Positions 51,190 to 60,609 of a stretch of 64,000 nucleotides of DNA are shown here, piece by piece. The position numbers were made by a program, and so were the translations under genes. The DNA is taken from NCBI GenBank assembly GCA_037576195.1, contig CM075103.1, forward strand, positions 18,166,001-18,230,000, given 5' to 3'. The notes under the pieces are model-generated. The model was given only the letters and a program-made list of their open reading frames with translations. It did not search any database and was not told the DNA's origin. The stretch comes from Phytoseiulus persimilis. Its lineage: Eukaryota > Arthropoda > Arachnida > Mesostigmata > Phytoseiidae. Every line of letters starts with the position of its first letter. Within the stretch, counting starts at the first letter, position 1.

Positions 51190-51792
51190 TTATGATGTCG
51201 ATACCGTCTGATATGACCGAGAAGGAAGTGGGCAGGTGCTTCCTCGAGATCCCATTCGCAACGACGAACTTGAAAAGTCGCCGCAGATCCTCCCGGTTCC
51301 TATCCCTCGGAGTGGAGCATTTGATGAACGCATTGCTCTGTGAGATGCGTTGACGACTCGACCCGAGTTATCAATCGCGCTCATATCGACCATGAGTTTG
51401 TTGGTTGACGGTGTTGAGTCGGCTCCGTTCGATAACATCGACCATGCCCACCTCAAAGAACGGCGGAAAGCCGACTTGCTCAGGATTCCAAGCTGAGGTT
51501 GAAGAGGACATCGTTCCATTCGAAGACTTTCTGGCCCCTGCCTTCTGGGTTGCCCAGGAACGGTTCTCCGCATCGAATGGATCAACTGGGGGTGGAAAGG
51601 ACAACATGCCACGCATTCGAATACTCCGATGAATTCTGAGTGATACGGACCGCAGAAATGCGAAGTTTCGGACGCGAAAACGGCAAACAGATTAGAGTAC
51701 GGTGAATGATCTTCGGGACGCCCACGGAGAAACGAGACAACGGTTTTCTGGGGATGTGTACCATTCCCTCGAGGGGAAAAATGCTTCAGCAC
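51190..51792 (-). CDS. Open frame of a repeated, unidentified element
   Basis: A 200-codon minus-strand frame starting at ATG 51792. The segment STPSTNKLMVDMSAIDNSGR followed by VVNAS resembles a second minus-strand frame at about 48,220-48,290 (SSPSTINSVSTGLITHRG then LVDAS), with a two-residue gap. At DNA level CACCGTCAACCA-CAA is shared. This suggests two diverged copies of a mobile-element protein. No signature motif is visible and two other frames are also open here, so coding is uncertain. Confidence 0.25.
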   Translation of the reverse strand: MLKHFSPRGNGTHPQKTVVSFLRGRPEDHSPYSNLFAVFASETSHFCGPYHSEFIGVFECVACCPFHPQLIHSMRRTVPGQPRRQGPESLRMERCPLQPQLGILSKSAFRRSLRWAWSMLSNGADSTPSTNKLMVDMSAIDNSGRVVNASHRAMRSSNAPLRGIGTGRICGDFSSSSLRMGSRGSTCPLPSRSYQTVSTS

Positions 51793-54028
51793 ATGGAGAT
51801 TATTCGACCCAATAACGGTAACAACTGCAATTTCTCGGAAACTTCCCCCTCAATTTATTCTCGATGAAGATATGAGAAAACTCATCTTCAGTGCTACGCT
51901 ACGTCGACGTTGGGCCATGGAATTTTGGGCGTTGGAAGACAATAGGATCTCGTTCTTTGAATCCATTCTGTCTAATAACTGATGATCTCGAGTTCTGAAT
52001 CGGTGATTGTGCAGTCATTGTAGTTCTGTTCGTAGTTGTACCATTTGAAGAGAGGTTGCCTGTTTGGAATGATGGGATCGGAATTCATCTGGGCAAGTGT
52101 CGGATGTTGTGATGAATAAGCCTCCTACCGTTTTGACTCTCGGAAAAGCAACGTAAACCAACTGTTGTGGAAGATTCCAATCGTCGCTCGCGATCGAACA
52201 TGATTAGACTCCATGCATCGAAGGATGCAGCCGGAAACTACATCGAGCATTCCGCCTGATACGGTATTCTGCTACCGACTGACTCGGTTTTCAAGCCAAG
52301 AACGTCATTTCTAATCGGGTTTTGAATTAGTTTACTCGAGGCGACCACTTAGGTGCCATCAACAGGACTCGTGAAAGGGAGCTCCGTTGAAAAGCTCACT
52401 CGAGGGGAACTCCGGAACAAGCGAAAGCTCATCTGATGAGTCGAGTGATTTCACCAGCAGTTAACAAATGGCGGTTTCCAGAACGGAATGTAAGATGTCT
52501 TGCAAACGGCCAGGAAATGAAAAGTGTCTGAGAGAGAGAAAGAGAGATAAGTGCGAACACCGATTCGAACCGCGAGTCCAGATGAGTTTGGAAGCAATTT
52601 CTAATTGGTGAAAATACCGATGTAGTTTCCGATACTACCAAAATTGTACATGCGAACAGATCCGCGCAGTCGCAACGAGTCTCTCTCGGGCGACAGGCCG
52701 GAGCCTCGTTGCCGGATCCGGCCCAGCCACCTGCTTGCCGACTACGTGGATCTCGGAGTATAGCCTAATGCCTGGCAGCCGAGGCGCCGAAACCGGGAGG
52801 TGTTTATGGGAGTGAATTCTACCGCGCGTTCTGAGCGATTCCCAATTCGAGCCGAGATTGTGCCCGATCTGATCTGCTTCGAGGAACACTCCTAGAAGGA
52901 ATTCAGCACTGGAAACCATTAGGAATGGAACTTCCCGCTCTTTCGAGTCTTCGACTCCTGTGACGGAAGGCGAAATACTAGGTCTGGACGGAGCGAGTCG
53001 GCTAGGCGTGACCTCCAGTCGCAGACTTTTTGATTTAGAGTACTTTTGTTTCCGAAAAAAGACACACGAACTAGACTTTCTGTTCACTGCACCCGGAATA
53101 GATTCAAATTCATGCTATGCCGGATCAGATTCGCAAGAAACACTAGATTTTCGGTAGCGATAAGTGAGAATAATCCTCGAACGAACGCTGCAGTGCTCAA
53201 AGGACGCAGAATCCGACGTTTCCATGCTCTTTTCCGATCGAGACCTTTGGGGAGTTTCGATCGAAATCAGAGCTTCGATTGCTCTTTTCAAGAGGAGCCG
53301 ACCATCAACGCGGCCGAGATCCGCGGAAATCCTCGGAACCTGAGCCTAAGCCCTTTTCATCGAACTCTGAAAGCATTCCAACGAGGCGTCGTGGGCGGGA
53401 ATCGAGAGATTCTATTTCAGATCTACTATTCATTCGAAGGTGGAACGGTGGATCCGCGACCTGGCAAGAGGAATATTCGAGTTTTAGAATTCTGTTCCGG
53501 CATCTCGTTGAGTGGAGCGACTCGACGGCTCCCCGCGCTGCTCAGCGTTCTCATTCGCGCAACGGTTCCTCGCGGATTCGGGTTTGGATGGGACAACGGA
53601 GGCTAGAGAAGGAGAAAGGATTGTTCATAGGAATTGATCTCCTTCTTCCTGGAAGAGAATGAAGGATCGCGTCGCGGAGTATTCTCAGAGGATGATCTAT
53701 GAGCTCGCGCAAACGAAGAACTCCAGCCAAACCTTATTCCAACGTCGGGTTGTTGGGAATCCGAGTGCAGGAATAATTTGAAAAATCCCGAGTTGCTCCC
53801 TCATCCAGATCCGGGCGCGTTCGCTGACTCGGTCATTCAGTCAAACTCAAATGATTTCGGCTTTGACGCTAGCTTTATCGTGACACTCTATTTTTCGTCG
53901 ACTCGAGCAGCACAGTGTCAACCGACGCTGATTCCTCGAGGAAATTTATTCTGACAGACCGTCCGAGCGGAATTCAGACATATCTCTCGTGTGAGTGGAT
54001 GCCGTTCAGTTCACAGCGTGGGCAAACT

Positions 54029-54112
54029 ATGAAGTATCTGCTCGCTTCATTTTTCATCGCGAACATCGGCCACATAACATGTCCTCGTCCGCCTCGCAGG
54101 AATACCCCTTAC
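54029..54112 (+). CDS. Secreted Arg/Pro/Asp-rich repeat protein, exon 1 (signal peptide)
   Basis: The ATG at 54029 opens a 28-codon exon encoding a signal peptide, MKYLLASFFIANIGHIT, followed by CPRPPRRNTPY. It ends in phase 0 at a consensus GTGAGT donor (54113). The intron (54113-54236, 124 bp) ends in ACATTTCAG and exon 2 begins in the same phase. Signal-peptide exon, short intron and phase agreement together make the model strong, although no homologue is recognised. Confidence 0.7.
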
Positions 54113-54236
54113 GTGAGTGCCTCTGTCGCTACGCGAACCCATTCGTCAGACGGTCATACGTAAAAAACTCAGCCGCGATCTCTCCTACGTACAGTTACAA
54201 TCGAGTTTAATTTCATGCAGGCACAAAACATTTCAG

Positions 54237-54863
54237 TCGTCGAGCGCCGCAGGAGATCGCGGTTGCAATGAAGCGCTCTTCCGGATGCTCCGGCACGCGA
54301 TCAACGTGCTCACCGATGGCAAAGAACTCCTCGAAGATATCCTCCGGGACCCCGAGAGTCTGCTCCGGCCAGAAGTCATCGTGAAGCCCTCACAGTGCAA
54401 TGCAGAACGCCGACCGTTCGGCAATCGATACGACGACGACCGTCAAGATGACTGGGACAGAGACTACGGCTCGTCATGGCCGCCCAGGGATATTGGCCCT
54501 CCGCGATCGCCCAGAGACCGAGATTCGCCACGGTTCCCGAGAGAATCCGAGTCGTCGCGGTACCCTCGGGACCGTGAACCGTCGCGGTACCCTCGGGACC
54601 GTGAACCGTCGCGATACCCTCGAGAGAGCGGCCCGTCGCGGCCCACCAGGCAGAGGAGCCCGATGGAAGCTGCAAGGATCAGCCTCCACAGCAACAAGCA
54701 GCAAGACGATATTTTGAAGGATCTCGACGTGCTCCCCAGCATGGACATCCAGGCCAACACGGTTCCTCTGAGAAATCGGGACGCGGGACGGGGATCGTCT
54801 TCAGACGCCTTCCTCAATCGAGTCAGTCCGAGACGACACACATTCTCTCCTCGGAGAATATGA
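54237..54863 (+). CDS. Secreted Arg/Pro/Asp-rich repeat protein, exon 2
   Basis: Completes a 236-residue protein. After the signal peptide a probably helical region (38-75, CNEALFRMLRHAINVLTDGK) is bounded by Cys38 and Cys82. A charged tract follows (YDDDRQDDWDRDYG), then repeats of the type SRYPRDREP (about 111-165) and a C-terminal part rich in Ser and Arg ending SPRRHTFSPRRI. The repeats come from a 27-bp DNA tandem repeat. Paired Cys and the signal peptide point to secretion. RxxR-like sites exist but there are no amidation signals (GKR), so a neuropeptide precursor is not supported. AATAAA at 54984 gives a short 3'UTR. Function unknown; candidates are a salivary, cuticular or reproductive secreted protein (inference). 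Confidence 0.75.
   Translation, partial: SSSAAGDRGCNEALFRMLRHAINVLTDGKELLEDILRDPESLLRPEVIVKPSQCNAERRPFGNRYDDDRQDDWDRDYGSSWPPRDIGPPRSPRDRDSPRFPRESESSRYPRDREPSRYPRDREPSRYPRESGPSRPTRQRSPMEAARISLHSNKQQDDILKDLDVLPSMDIQANTVPLRNRDAGRGSSSDAFLNRVSPRRHTFSPRRI
54554..54634 (+). repeat. 27-bp tandem repeat, three copies, in coding sequence
   Basis: GTCGCGGTACCCTCGGGACC begins at 54554 and 54581; a diverged third copy starts at 54608 (GTCGCGATACC). Each unit keeps the frame and encodes nine residues (SRYPRDREP). Weaker copies occur just upstream. Confidence 0.9.
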
Positions 54864-54983
54864 TGTGTAGCGATCGAGGACGATCGGACAACTGTTGTTT
54901 CTACCACACATCGGACAAATGATTGTTGGCGATACCGACGAACTGAATCCTTTGGTTCTCAGCTTAAAACCAAACAGGATGGA

Positions 54984-54989
54984 AATAAA
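54984..54989 (+). promoter_or_regulatory. Poly(A) signal of the repeat-protein gene
   Basis: AATAAA 121 bases after the TGA at 54861-54863, with no competing gene between. Confidence 0.6.
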
Positions 54990-55166
54990 GAGAAGAAACA
55001 CCGAAGGAGCGCCGAGGCTTCGACCTCGGCTCATCTCAAACCATCTCCGTTCATTGTTTCCAGGAGCTAGAGCTTGCTGATCGCCAGCGGACTGTCGGCG
55101 ATGACGAGGAGAATGAAATCTGGGAACATTCGTGATGCGTTTTGCGATGATTCTCCTCAGTGCTCG

Positions 55167-55433
55167 TTATGGTTCCGGTTGGATATTCGTATGCTCGTGC
55201 GGAATGCATGAATATGCATATTCTGGGGAGACGACAGGATTTCGTCTCGAAAAGCCATGAGCTTGGCAATCGCGCATGAGTTCGCAAGCTTGAGTGGATC
55301 GAAAATCGTCCACAAGGTTTACCGGTCGTGCGTCCCAGTCGTGCCAAAAAGTTGAGAATGGCGTCGGGAGCAGCTCCTCCAAGTATTCTAGGCTCGTAGT
55401 GCTGCCCATGCGCTGTACGGTTCCATGCTGCAC
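55167..55433 (-). CDS. Unidentified open frame, possible exon
   Basis: An 88-codon minus-strand frame with a non-repetitive translation including LEYLEELLPTPFSTFWHDWD and a helical patch VDDFRSTQACELMRDCQAHG. It lies downstream of the candidate membrane-protein exons on the same strand and could belong to that gene, but I could not place splice sites joining them. A second minus frame overlaps it. Low confidence. Confidence 0.2.
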   Translation of the reverse strand: MQHGTVQRMGSTTSLEYLEELLPTPFSTFWHDWDARPVNLVDDFRSTQACELMRDCQAHGFSRRNPVVSPEYAYSCIPHEHTNIQPEP

Positions 55434-55650
55434 TTGTGAGTTCAGAATGAAAAGAGAGCATCGTTGACAGAAGGGCTCGAGTTCATTCTGCTTCGTTTCG
55501 CATGGAGGTACGACCTCCGGTTGTGAAAATGATACTCTCTTCCCTCTTCCTGGGCTTTTCAGTCCTTCGATACGGCAGAGAGATGTGAATAGTGGAACGA
55601 AGTGAAGAAAACCGGGCGCGCAATCGTCTGGTTCAGAGACGCGATTTCAC

Positions 55651-56061
55651 TCATTTGGTACTGATTCGCTCGAGGTTCAAGGTCGATGTTGAGGCCTCAG
55701 GCCGAAGGTTCAATTTCCGGTCCCGGCTGATTTCTCGTAATTTTTCGCCTGACCTCAAGACACGAATGACCCATCCGATACGAGATCCGAAAAGCATCGC
55801 GGTATGAGTTAAGGATTCGGAAAACGACACAGTGAGCAGATGCAGAGAGCCCAACATGACGCAGAGCACGCACTTGAGCAACGTAGAGGAAACATTGAGC
55901 CGCGTCAGAGGAGCTCTGGATACATTGAGTTCGTTGACGCGAAGGCCGCCAACGAGCAATCCTGCGCAAAACGATGGGATCGGAGACGATTCGTAATGTC
56001 TGAAGTTTTCCGAGAGAGTTCGCTGGTAGTTGCTACACAGGAGGAGCAACTCGATTCTCGC
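55651..56061 (-). CDS. Candidate membrane protein, downstream exon
   Basis: Begins after a good acceptor (CTGCTCCGATTCAG, minus strand) in phase 0, matching the donor of the exon at 56432. It encodes ARIELLLLCSNYQRTLSENF and then two hydrophobic stretches, IPSFCAGLLVGGLRV and LNVSSTLLKCVLCVMLGSLH, before a charged tail and stop at 55651. Arrangement and intron phase recall the C-terminal part of arthropod gustatory receptors, which carry phase-0 introns near the last membrane segments, but the hallmark TYhhhhhQF end is absent. Treat the family as a guess. Further upstream exons were not found. Confidence 0.35.
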   Translation of the reverse strand, partial: ARIELLLLCSNYQRTLSENFRHYESSPIPSFCAGLLVGGLRVNELNVSRAPLTRLNVSSTLLKCVLCVMLGSLHLLTVSFSESLTHTAMLFGSRIGWVIRVLRSGEKLREISRDRKLNLRPEASTSTLNLERISTK

Positions 56062-56149
56062 CTGAATCGGAGCAGATCGACAAGCCTCCTCTCCGCTGCA
56101 CCCATGCGAGGCTCATGCGACCTTCCATGGAGCCTAATAGGTGACAGCC

Positions 56150-56290
56150 AGGAATCCCGAAAACCCAAAACAACGAAAAGCCGACATCCCGGAAATCGGG
56201 TATACCGAGAATTCGAAATCCGAAAAACTCCAAATCCCGCAAACCTGGAACGTCGAAAAACATTTCCCCTGTTCGGGGGCGCACTTGGAC
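56150..56290 (+). repeat. Degenerate repeat with an inverted copy at 56.69-56.77 kb
   Basis: A string of AATCCCGAAAAC-like units ends in CGAAAAACATTTCCCC. The minus strand of about 56,690-56,770 carries the same kind of string (AATCCCCAAGAACCG, then CGAAAACATTTCCCCC). The two copies face each other and flank the exon at 56432-56657, with the first inside the adjoining intron. They may be remnants of a foldback element. Confidence 0.4.
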
Positions 56291-56431
56291 CAAATGAAAC
56301 TTCGATGCGGAGGAGCCAGCAACTGTCCAAGCCAGGCAAGGTGGGATCGGCCAGGGTTGGGACTCTAAGCCGGCGATGTGCACTGGGCGGTTTCTTTCTT
56401 TGAAACCGACAGAAGTAGAGATCAGGCTCAC

Positions 56432-56657
56432 ATTGCATGTGTGATTAAGCAGGCTCCTTGGTAGGAAACTAGACTGATGCAGGGCTGTAGTTGCACTGGA
56501 CGAGAGCTTGACTTCGAACAGAAGAGGAATGGACAAAAAGCGCAAAAGCGACAACATGGAGTCAAGGTCGCGTGCATTGCCGTGTCGTTGAGGAATGTTG
56601 GCAAGCATGAGCCGCACGTCAGATAATCTTTGGATGAGTGTCCTCTTCTCTAGAAGC
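56432..56657 (-). CDS. Candidate membrane protein, upstream exon (partial model)
   Basis: On the minus strand a frame open from at least 56,657 encodes TLIQRLSDVRLMLANIPQRH, continues through LDSMLSLLRFLSIPLLFEVK and ends at HTCN. There a GTGAGC donor (intron side 56431) lies in phase 0. The 5' boundary is unresolved; a weak acceptor lies near 56658. It joins in phase with the exon ending at 56061. The amphipathic, leucine-rich sequence is compatible with a multi-pass protein. Confidence 0.35.
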
Positions 56658-57199
56658 CTCGTGAGCGCCAGCCGAGTTTTCCAAGAGGGGGAAATGTTTT
56701 CGGCAATTCAGGTTCTCGGGAATTCGCATTTCGGTTCTTGGGGATTACAGGTGCATTCCGCCTCACATGGTGTCGTGGAAGCCTCGGTGACCCTCTTCGC
56801 AGGATAACCGCGATAAAGTACCGCCGAAAAAAAATTCCGGGATTCCGAAACCAATAGGCTCGTCGTCCTGAGGGAAGAGGTTTCCTTGAATTATCAGTGC
56901 ATCTCGTGATTGAGTTCTCGATACTTGGCCGAACATGTCCTGACTGGTGGTTTGCGGATTCGGTCGTTGCGTTTTGCACACTGCTCCATGCCGCAAACAC
57001 TGTTCTGGTCATGGTGGATGGAGAATGGATGAGTCTCCGTGTCGCGCGAAGCTGATGCCATCTGGGTGGACAGGAATTCTGGCGCGACAAGAATGATGAT
57101 TTTCAAGTCGAAGGAATTGCTGAACGAGTTGCGAGGGATCGCCTGAGGAGATTTCACTATATTAACGAAAATTGGGCGACTCACCGTTCTGGAACTAGA

Positions 57200-57950
57200 A
57201 TGTCACGATTCCTTTCACAAGAAACAGAAAGTTGATGGAACTCCGTAACAGCGGAGACAAAGGAAAAAGGTTCCGAGCTCAACGTTTCGATCCGATGGGC
57301 TCTTTTGTTTTCCGTTTAATTCCTTCGTTAACGAGCCAGAAATTCTGCCATCTGTTCCGCAAGGGGATTCCCCCGTCGTTGCTTCACGGCGCGCGACCCC
57401 GTATAGCGGCGAAAATTTCACTCGGATTCTGTTTCGGTGAACGAGTGGCGGGTCATTTCTGCTCGACCGCAACGTTGCGGCTCTGGTTGTGAGCGAGAAA
57501 TGGTCTACGACAGGCTGCTAAGTTTTCATCATTCAACGACGTCTCGTCGTTCTTCTCGATTCGACTCATTGATCGGCTAGTAGATCTTTCGTCCTCGATT
57601 CAAGTCGTCGCCCCCCTGAGAAGACAGCTTAAAACCGAACTCCAACGGTAACAACATGGAGCAGTCTGACGGGGAGCTTCCCCGGTATGATGTCACGCCT
57701 ACGCACATGACGTCACACCGAATGGGATTCACGTAACGAGGAACCTTTCCAGAAGAACGCGGCGCGGTATTTCAATCTTATCAGCAGCGGAGTGCGATTC
57801 AGCTATTCATTGTGAAGAGATTGTTTTTGGTTGCATGAGCATTCATGAATGCGGCGTTTTTCGGTCGGACACCAACACCCGAAACTGACTGTTTTAGAAA
57901 TAATAGCGCTCTATCGCAGAATTTTAAATGAAGATGGGAGGAAGGACAAA
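57200..57950. other. No gene seen
   Basis: Short unbiased open frames only; no RNA gene or repeat stands out. Confidence 0.45.
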
Positions 57951-57953
57951 CAA

Positions 57954-58217
57954 TTATTTGCGTGAGCATGACATCGGTACCCTTTCCAAAGGAAATACTC
58001 CGCGGCGCTGACTCGGCTCCTGACTCCGTTTGATCTTCTGGGGAGAAGGAAGCTGCTGGAGAAAGTGGAGGTCGTGGATCCCGAGTCTATCATCCGTTTC
58101 TCCGGATTCGCTCTGGTTCGTCTGTTGCATCAATTTTTCGGACTTTTGTGATTTGCTGTCCATTCGATTTTCAATCTCCGCTCCAGGGCGAGCTAGACCA
58201 TTGACAGGACGTTTCAT
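57954..58217 (-). CDS. Diverged paralogous open frame, left copy of a head-to-head pair
   Basis: ATG at 58217 has an in-frame TAA four codons upstream and a favourable ATCACC context. It encodes 87 residues. Residues 7-50 align without gaps to the plus-strand frame at 58,366-58,497: 19 of 44 identical, with shared GETxDRxGIxxL and PGxxI. Nucleotide identity is about 64% (hand count) and many differences sit at third codon positions (CCC/CCT, AAA/AAG, GGA/GGG), which indicates selection on protein. The tail is basic and Gln/Ser-rich. Family unknown; could be one exon of a larger gene or a domesticated element. Confidence 0.42.
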   Translation of the reverse strand: MKRPVNGLARPGAEIENRMDSKSQKSEKLMQQTNQSESGETDDRLGIHDLHFLQQLPSPQKIKRSQEPSQRRGVFPLERVPMSCSRK

Positions 58218-58368
58218 GGTGATAGATTAGGTGTGCCTCGAAGCCACAGTCTCCGAGCTAGAGGAGATCAAAGGTCAGCTTCCACACTTCCCTGACGACA
58301 ACCCTGAAGCTCCGGCTCAGAGACTGTGTCTTTTGATTCCTTCTACCTCTGCTCCGAATCACACGGAT

Positions 58369-58761
58369 ATGGCTCATCCCGGCACGGACATAGGAAATCA
58401 ACCAGACCAAATGTCACGGAAATCTGGGCAATCGATGTGGCAGAAAAACTGGAACATTTTCGGAGACACGGTTGACAGATTCGGAATCTACAACCTCGAC
58501 CCTCGACCTACCCCAGCCCAGGTCTCCGCTAACTTGTTACGTTTTTCCTGCCTGGAAGCTTATTATCGCCAGCTTGACCGAACAAAAACCGACGTGCCCC
58601 TGATAGACGATAAGAGTCTGATTTCCCCGCCCTCGAGTGCATTCTCGAGTCCAGCCTTTCGCAAAGAGTGTAGAATCAATTTCCTATCCCCACTTGTTGA
58701 AATGCAGGGCACGAACTTTATCCTGGAACGGGGCTGCAGTCCAATCCTGTCACGAATATAA
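58369..58761 (+). CDS. Diverged paralogous open frame, right copy of a head-to-head pair
   Basis: The frame is open from 58231. The first ATG is at 58369 (MAHPGTDIGNQ), giving 130 residues to TAA. The block to residue 43 is homologous to the minus-strand frame next door (FGDTVDRFGIYNL versus SGETDDRLGIHDL). It continues with PRPTPAQVSANLLRFSCLEA, a Ser/Pro-rich linker and a C-terminal part with three Cys across the frame. Upstream codons 58231-58368 are also open and may be coding through an upstream splice. No known domain is recognised. Confidence 0.42.
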   Translation: MAHPGTDIGNQPDQMSRKSGQSMWQKNWNIFGDTVDRFGIYNLDPRPTPAQVSANLLRFSCLEAYYRQLDRTKTDVPLIDDKSLISPPSSAFSSPAFRKECRINFLSPLVEMQGTNFILERGCSPILSRI

Positions 58762-59354
58762 TTGACATCCCAAACAAGCGACGCACACTCGAGAGCTCGG
58801 CTCAATCATCGCGGATCGAGCCCAGTCGTGTCTGAGCTTCCTGCGGTGAAGGCAACTTATTCGATCCCTACGCGGTCATCATCTTCCGTCATTTGATCCG
58901 GAACATGACGAAAAACATCTGGAGGACTACCGATAATGATCCCGTCCATCTTTGAACCGACCAAGGCCGCCGTCTAGAGAGTTCAGAGAAGGTACCGTCG
59001 CGCCATTTTCCTTCTAGGTGCTCCATGAGAGCTCGGAGCAATGCTCGGCGTCCGTTTGACTGGATCAGCCGTCATAGAGACCGGGGACCGTTGTCTGGTT
59101 TCAATGGTTCAAGAGCCCGAGAGAACGTTGGAGTCCTGTCCCTTCTGAATACATGCATGAACCAACGATAGGGCGAAAGCGTTCGTGTAACGGCAGTTCT
59201 CCGGAATTTCTCAGTACGCGCAGTGAGTGAAGCTGCCGCAAAGAGACCAGCACCGACATCGGCGCCGGTATTCCCAGCCTGGCATCGTCGAACGCGGCCT
59301 TCGTTACAGTCACTCTCCGACAGCCCTTTCTGCGAGGTGAGAGATGTCGGTGTG

Positions 59355-59360
59355 TATAAA
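59355..59360 (+). promoter_or_regulatory. TATA box of the cysteine-module secreted gene
   Basis: TATAAA 128 bases upstream of the ATG at 59483. A start near 59386 would give a leader of about 95 bases without an intron. Confidence 0.55.
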
Positions 59361-59482
59361 CAAGCCGCTCTAGTACAAGCACTGCGTTTACGAGTGACAC
59401 AGCCAGTTTTCGAGTGCGCACTTCCCGAGTGAACCGAGAGACGAGCCAGCAAAGCGAACCGAGCTCTTCGAAACACTCGAGT

Positions 59483-60004
59483 ATGCTGCGCCACGTGTTG
59501 GTTCTGGTGGCGTTCGCCTGCGCCGGCCGAGTCGCAGGACGTCACGTCTACCCCTTCCAGTACCAGGGGGTGATGCCCAGCATGGTTCGGATGATCGACG
59601 ACCCCCGACAGGTGGGGACCGAGGATGAGCTCATCGTCCCCCCTCGTTATTCGGCTCGGAACGGAATTTTGAAGACGCATGATTTTTATCCTCAAGACGA
59701 CTCTCCGCGACTCTCGAACCGACGCGTAGGGGGCTTCTTGAATCCGCCCGTCCCAGTGCCCTTCCGGAACCCGAACGTCGTTCCGGCTCAACCCGACACA
59801 GTCCCGATCTTCTCTCAAGATCCTGACAGCCTCTACACGGATTATCAACTCGGCGGACAAGCTCAGTGCACCAGTGTCGGATCCAACAAGAACGACGCCA
59901 TGGACCAGTGGTGCATCCTGAACTGTAACCATGTCCCGTCGTTCTGTCCGCCTTCGCACTGTACCTGCAATGGCGACTCGCAGGAGAAGAAGAAGAAGAA
60001 GTGA
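59483..60004 (+). CDS. Secreted protein with C-terminal six-cysteine module
   Basis: Single exon, 173 residues. A signal peptide (1-19, MLRHVLVLVAFACAGRVAG) fixes the ATG at 59483; the frame is open upstream but lacks another ATG. The mature part is rich in Pro, Asp and Arg (PFQYQGVMPSMVRMIDDPRQ) and lacks Cys until the end. The C-terminal module has Cys at 129, 144, 148, 155, 160 and 162 in the pattern C-x14-WC-x3-C-x6-C-x4-C-x-C, including MDQWCILNCNHVPSFCPPSH. Six cysteines suggest three disulfides. I recall similar WCxxNCxHxPxxCP motifs in secreted arthropod proteins but cannot name the family. The protein ends in six lysines among the last seven residues. A TATA box and poly(A) signal frame the gene. 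Confidence 0.82.
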   Translation: MLRHVLVLVAFACAGRVAGRHVYPFQYQGVMPSMVRMIDDPRQVGTEDELIVPPRYSARNGILKTHDFYPQDDSPRLSNRRVGGFLNPPVPVPFRNPNVVPAQPDTVPIFSQDPDSLYTDYQLGGQAQCTSVGSNKNDAMDQWCILNCNHVPSFCPPSHCTCNGDSQEKKKKK

Positions 60005-60603
60005 TCGCAGCAGTCATATCGTTGATCGTTGATTTCGCAGTGCTGATTCCCGCGGACTCATCGCTCGACTGCTTGACTTGGAAATCGAAAAAAAAACTCC
60101 CACGTGGATGACTGAGAAAAAACTTCAAAAAGGGCCCAGCGATGAGGGTCACGCAAGAGGACCGACGAAGTTCTCAACGAGCTTTGCCCACCGGCTCCCT
60201 AAGCCCGGGTCCACACGAGCTTTCGAACCCAACGATCTTCAGTGATGCGCGACCGCGTGATCTTAAAGTTCCTGCAGAAACTTCGATCGGGGCAGGACAT
60301 CTGAAAACGATGACCGTAGAGTGATACCTAGTCGTTTTTCATTGTTGCTCCGCCGCGTCCGATGTTGCCGCCGTTCCGGTGTTGGATAAGCGTTCTATTC
60401 AAATAGTATTCTTCTGTGGCAGACATCAGAACGCTGCCGTCCTATTTATTGTCTGTCGGCGTGTATCCTGTGTTTTTCGAAATGTCGTCTCTACCAAGCC
60501 AAACCTGGGGCCCTGAGCCACTCTGGAGGGGACCCTCGAATCGGACACACACGCACAGACCCTTATTTATTGCCGTGTAAAATGTACATGAGAAGAATGC
60601 TGT

Positions 60604-60609
60604 AATAAA
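60604..60609 (+). promoter_or_regulatory. Poly(A) signal of the cysteine-module gene
   Basis: AATAAA 600 bases after the stop. The intervening 60005-60603 has no convincing gene and is best read as 3'UTR. Confidence 0.5.

Larger units (their letters stand above)
40600..53880. other. Gene-poor region with repeat relics
   Basis: Apart from the listed relics I find no gene I can support. There are many open frames of 60-200 codons in all six frames without codon bias or domains. Short patches are suggestive: a CGT triplet run at 44.18 kb and a minus frame at 42.9-43.2 kb with a RWNAGHKADELPALEHH patch that recalls LINE C-terminal regions. The region looks like old transposon debris. Confidence 0.45.

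Noticed and set aside
53046..53606. 186-codon plus-strand open frame
   Set aside because: Starts at TTG, overlaps another open plus frame of 127 codons, and shows no motif or codon bias.
59072..59959. 295-codon minus-strand open frame
   Set aside because: Longest frame in the area but mostly antisense to the well-supported secreted protein; no start, domain or splice evidence of its own.
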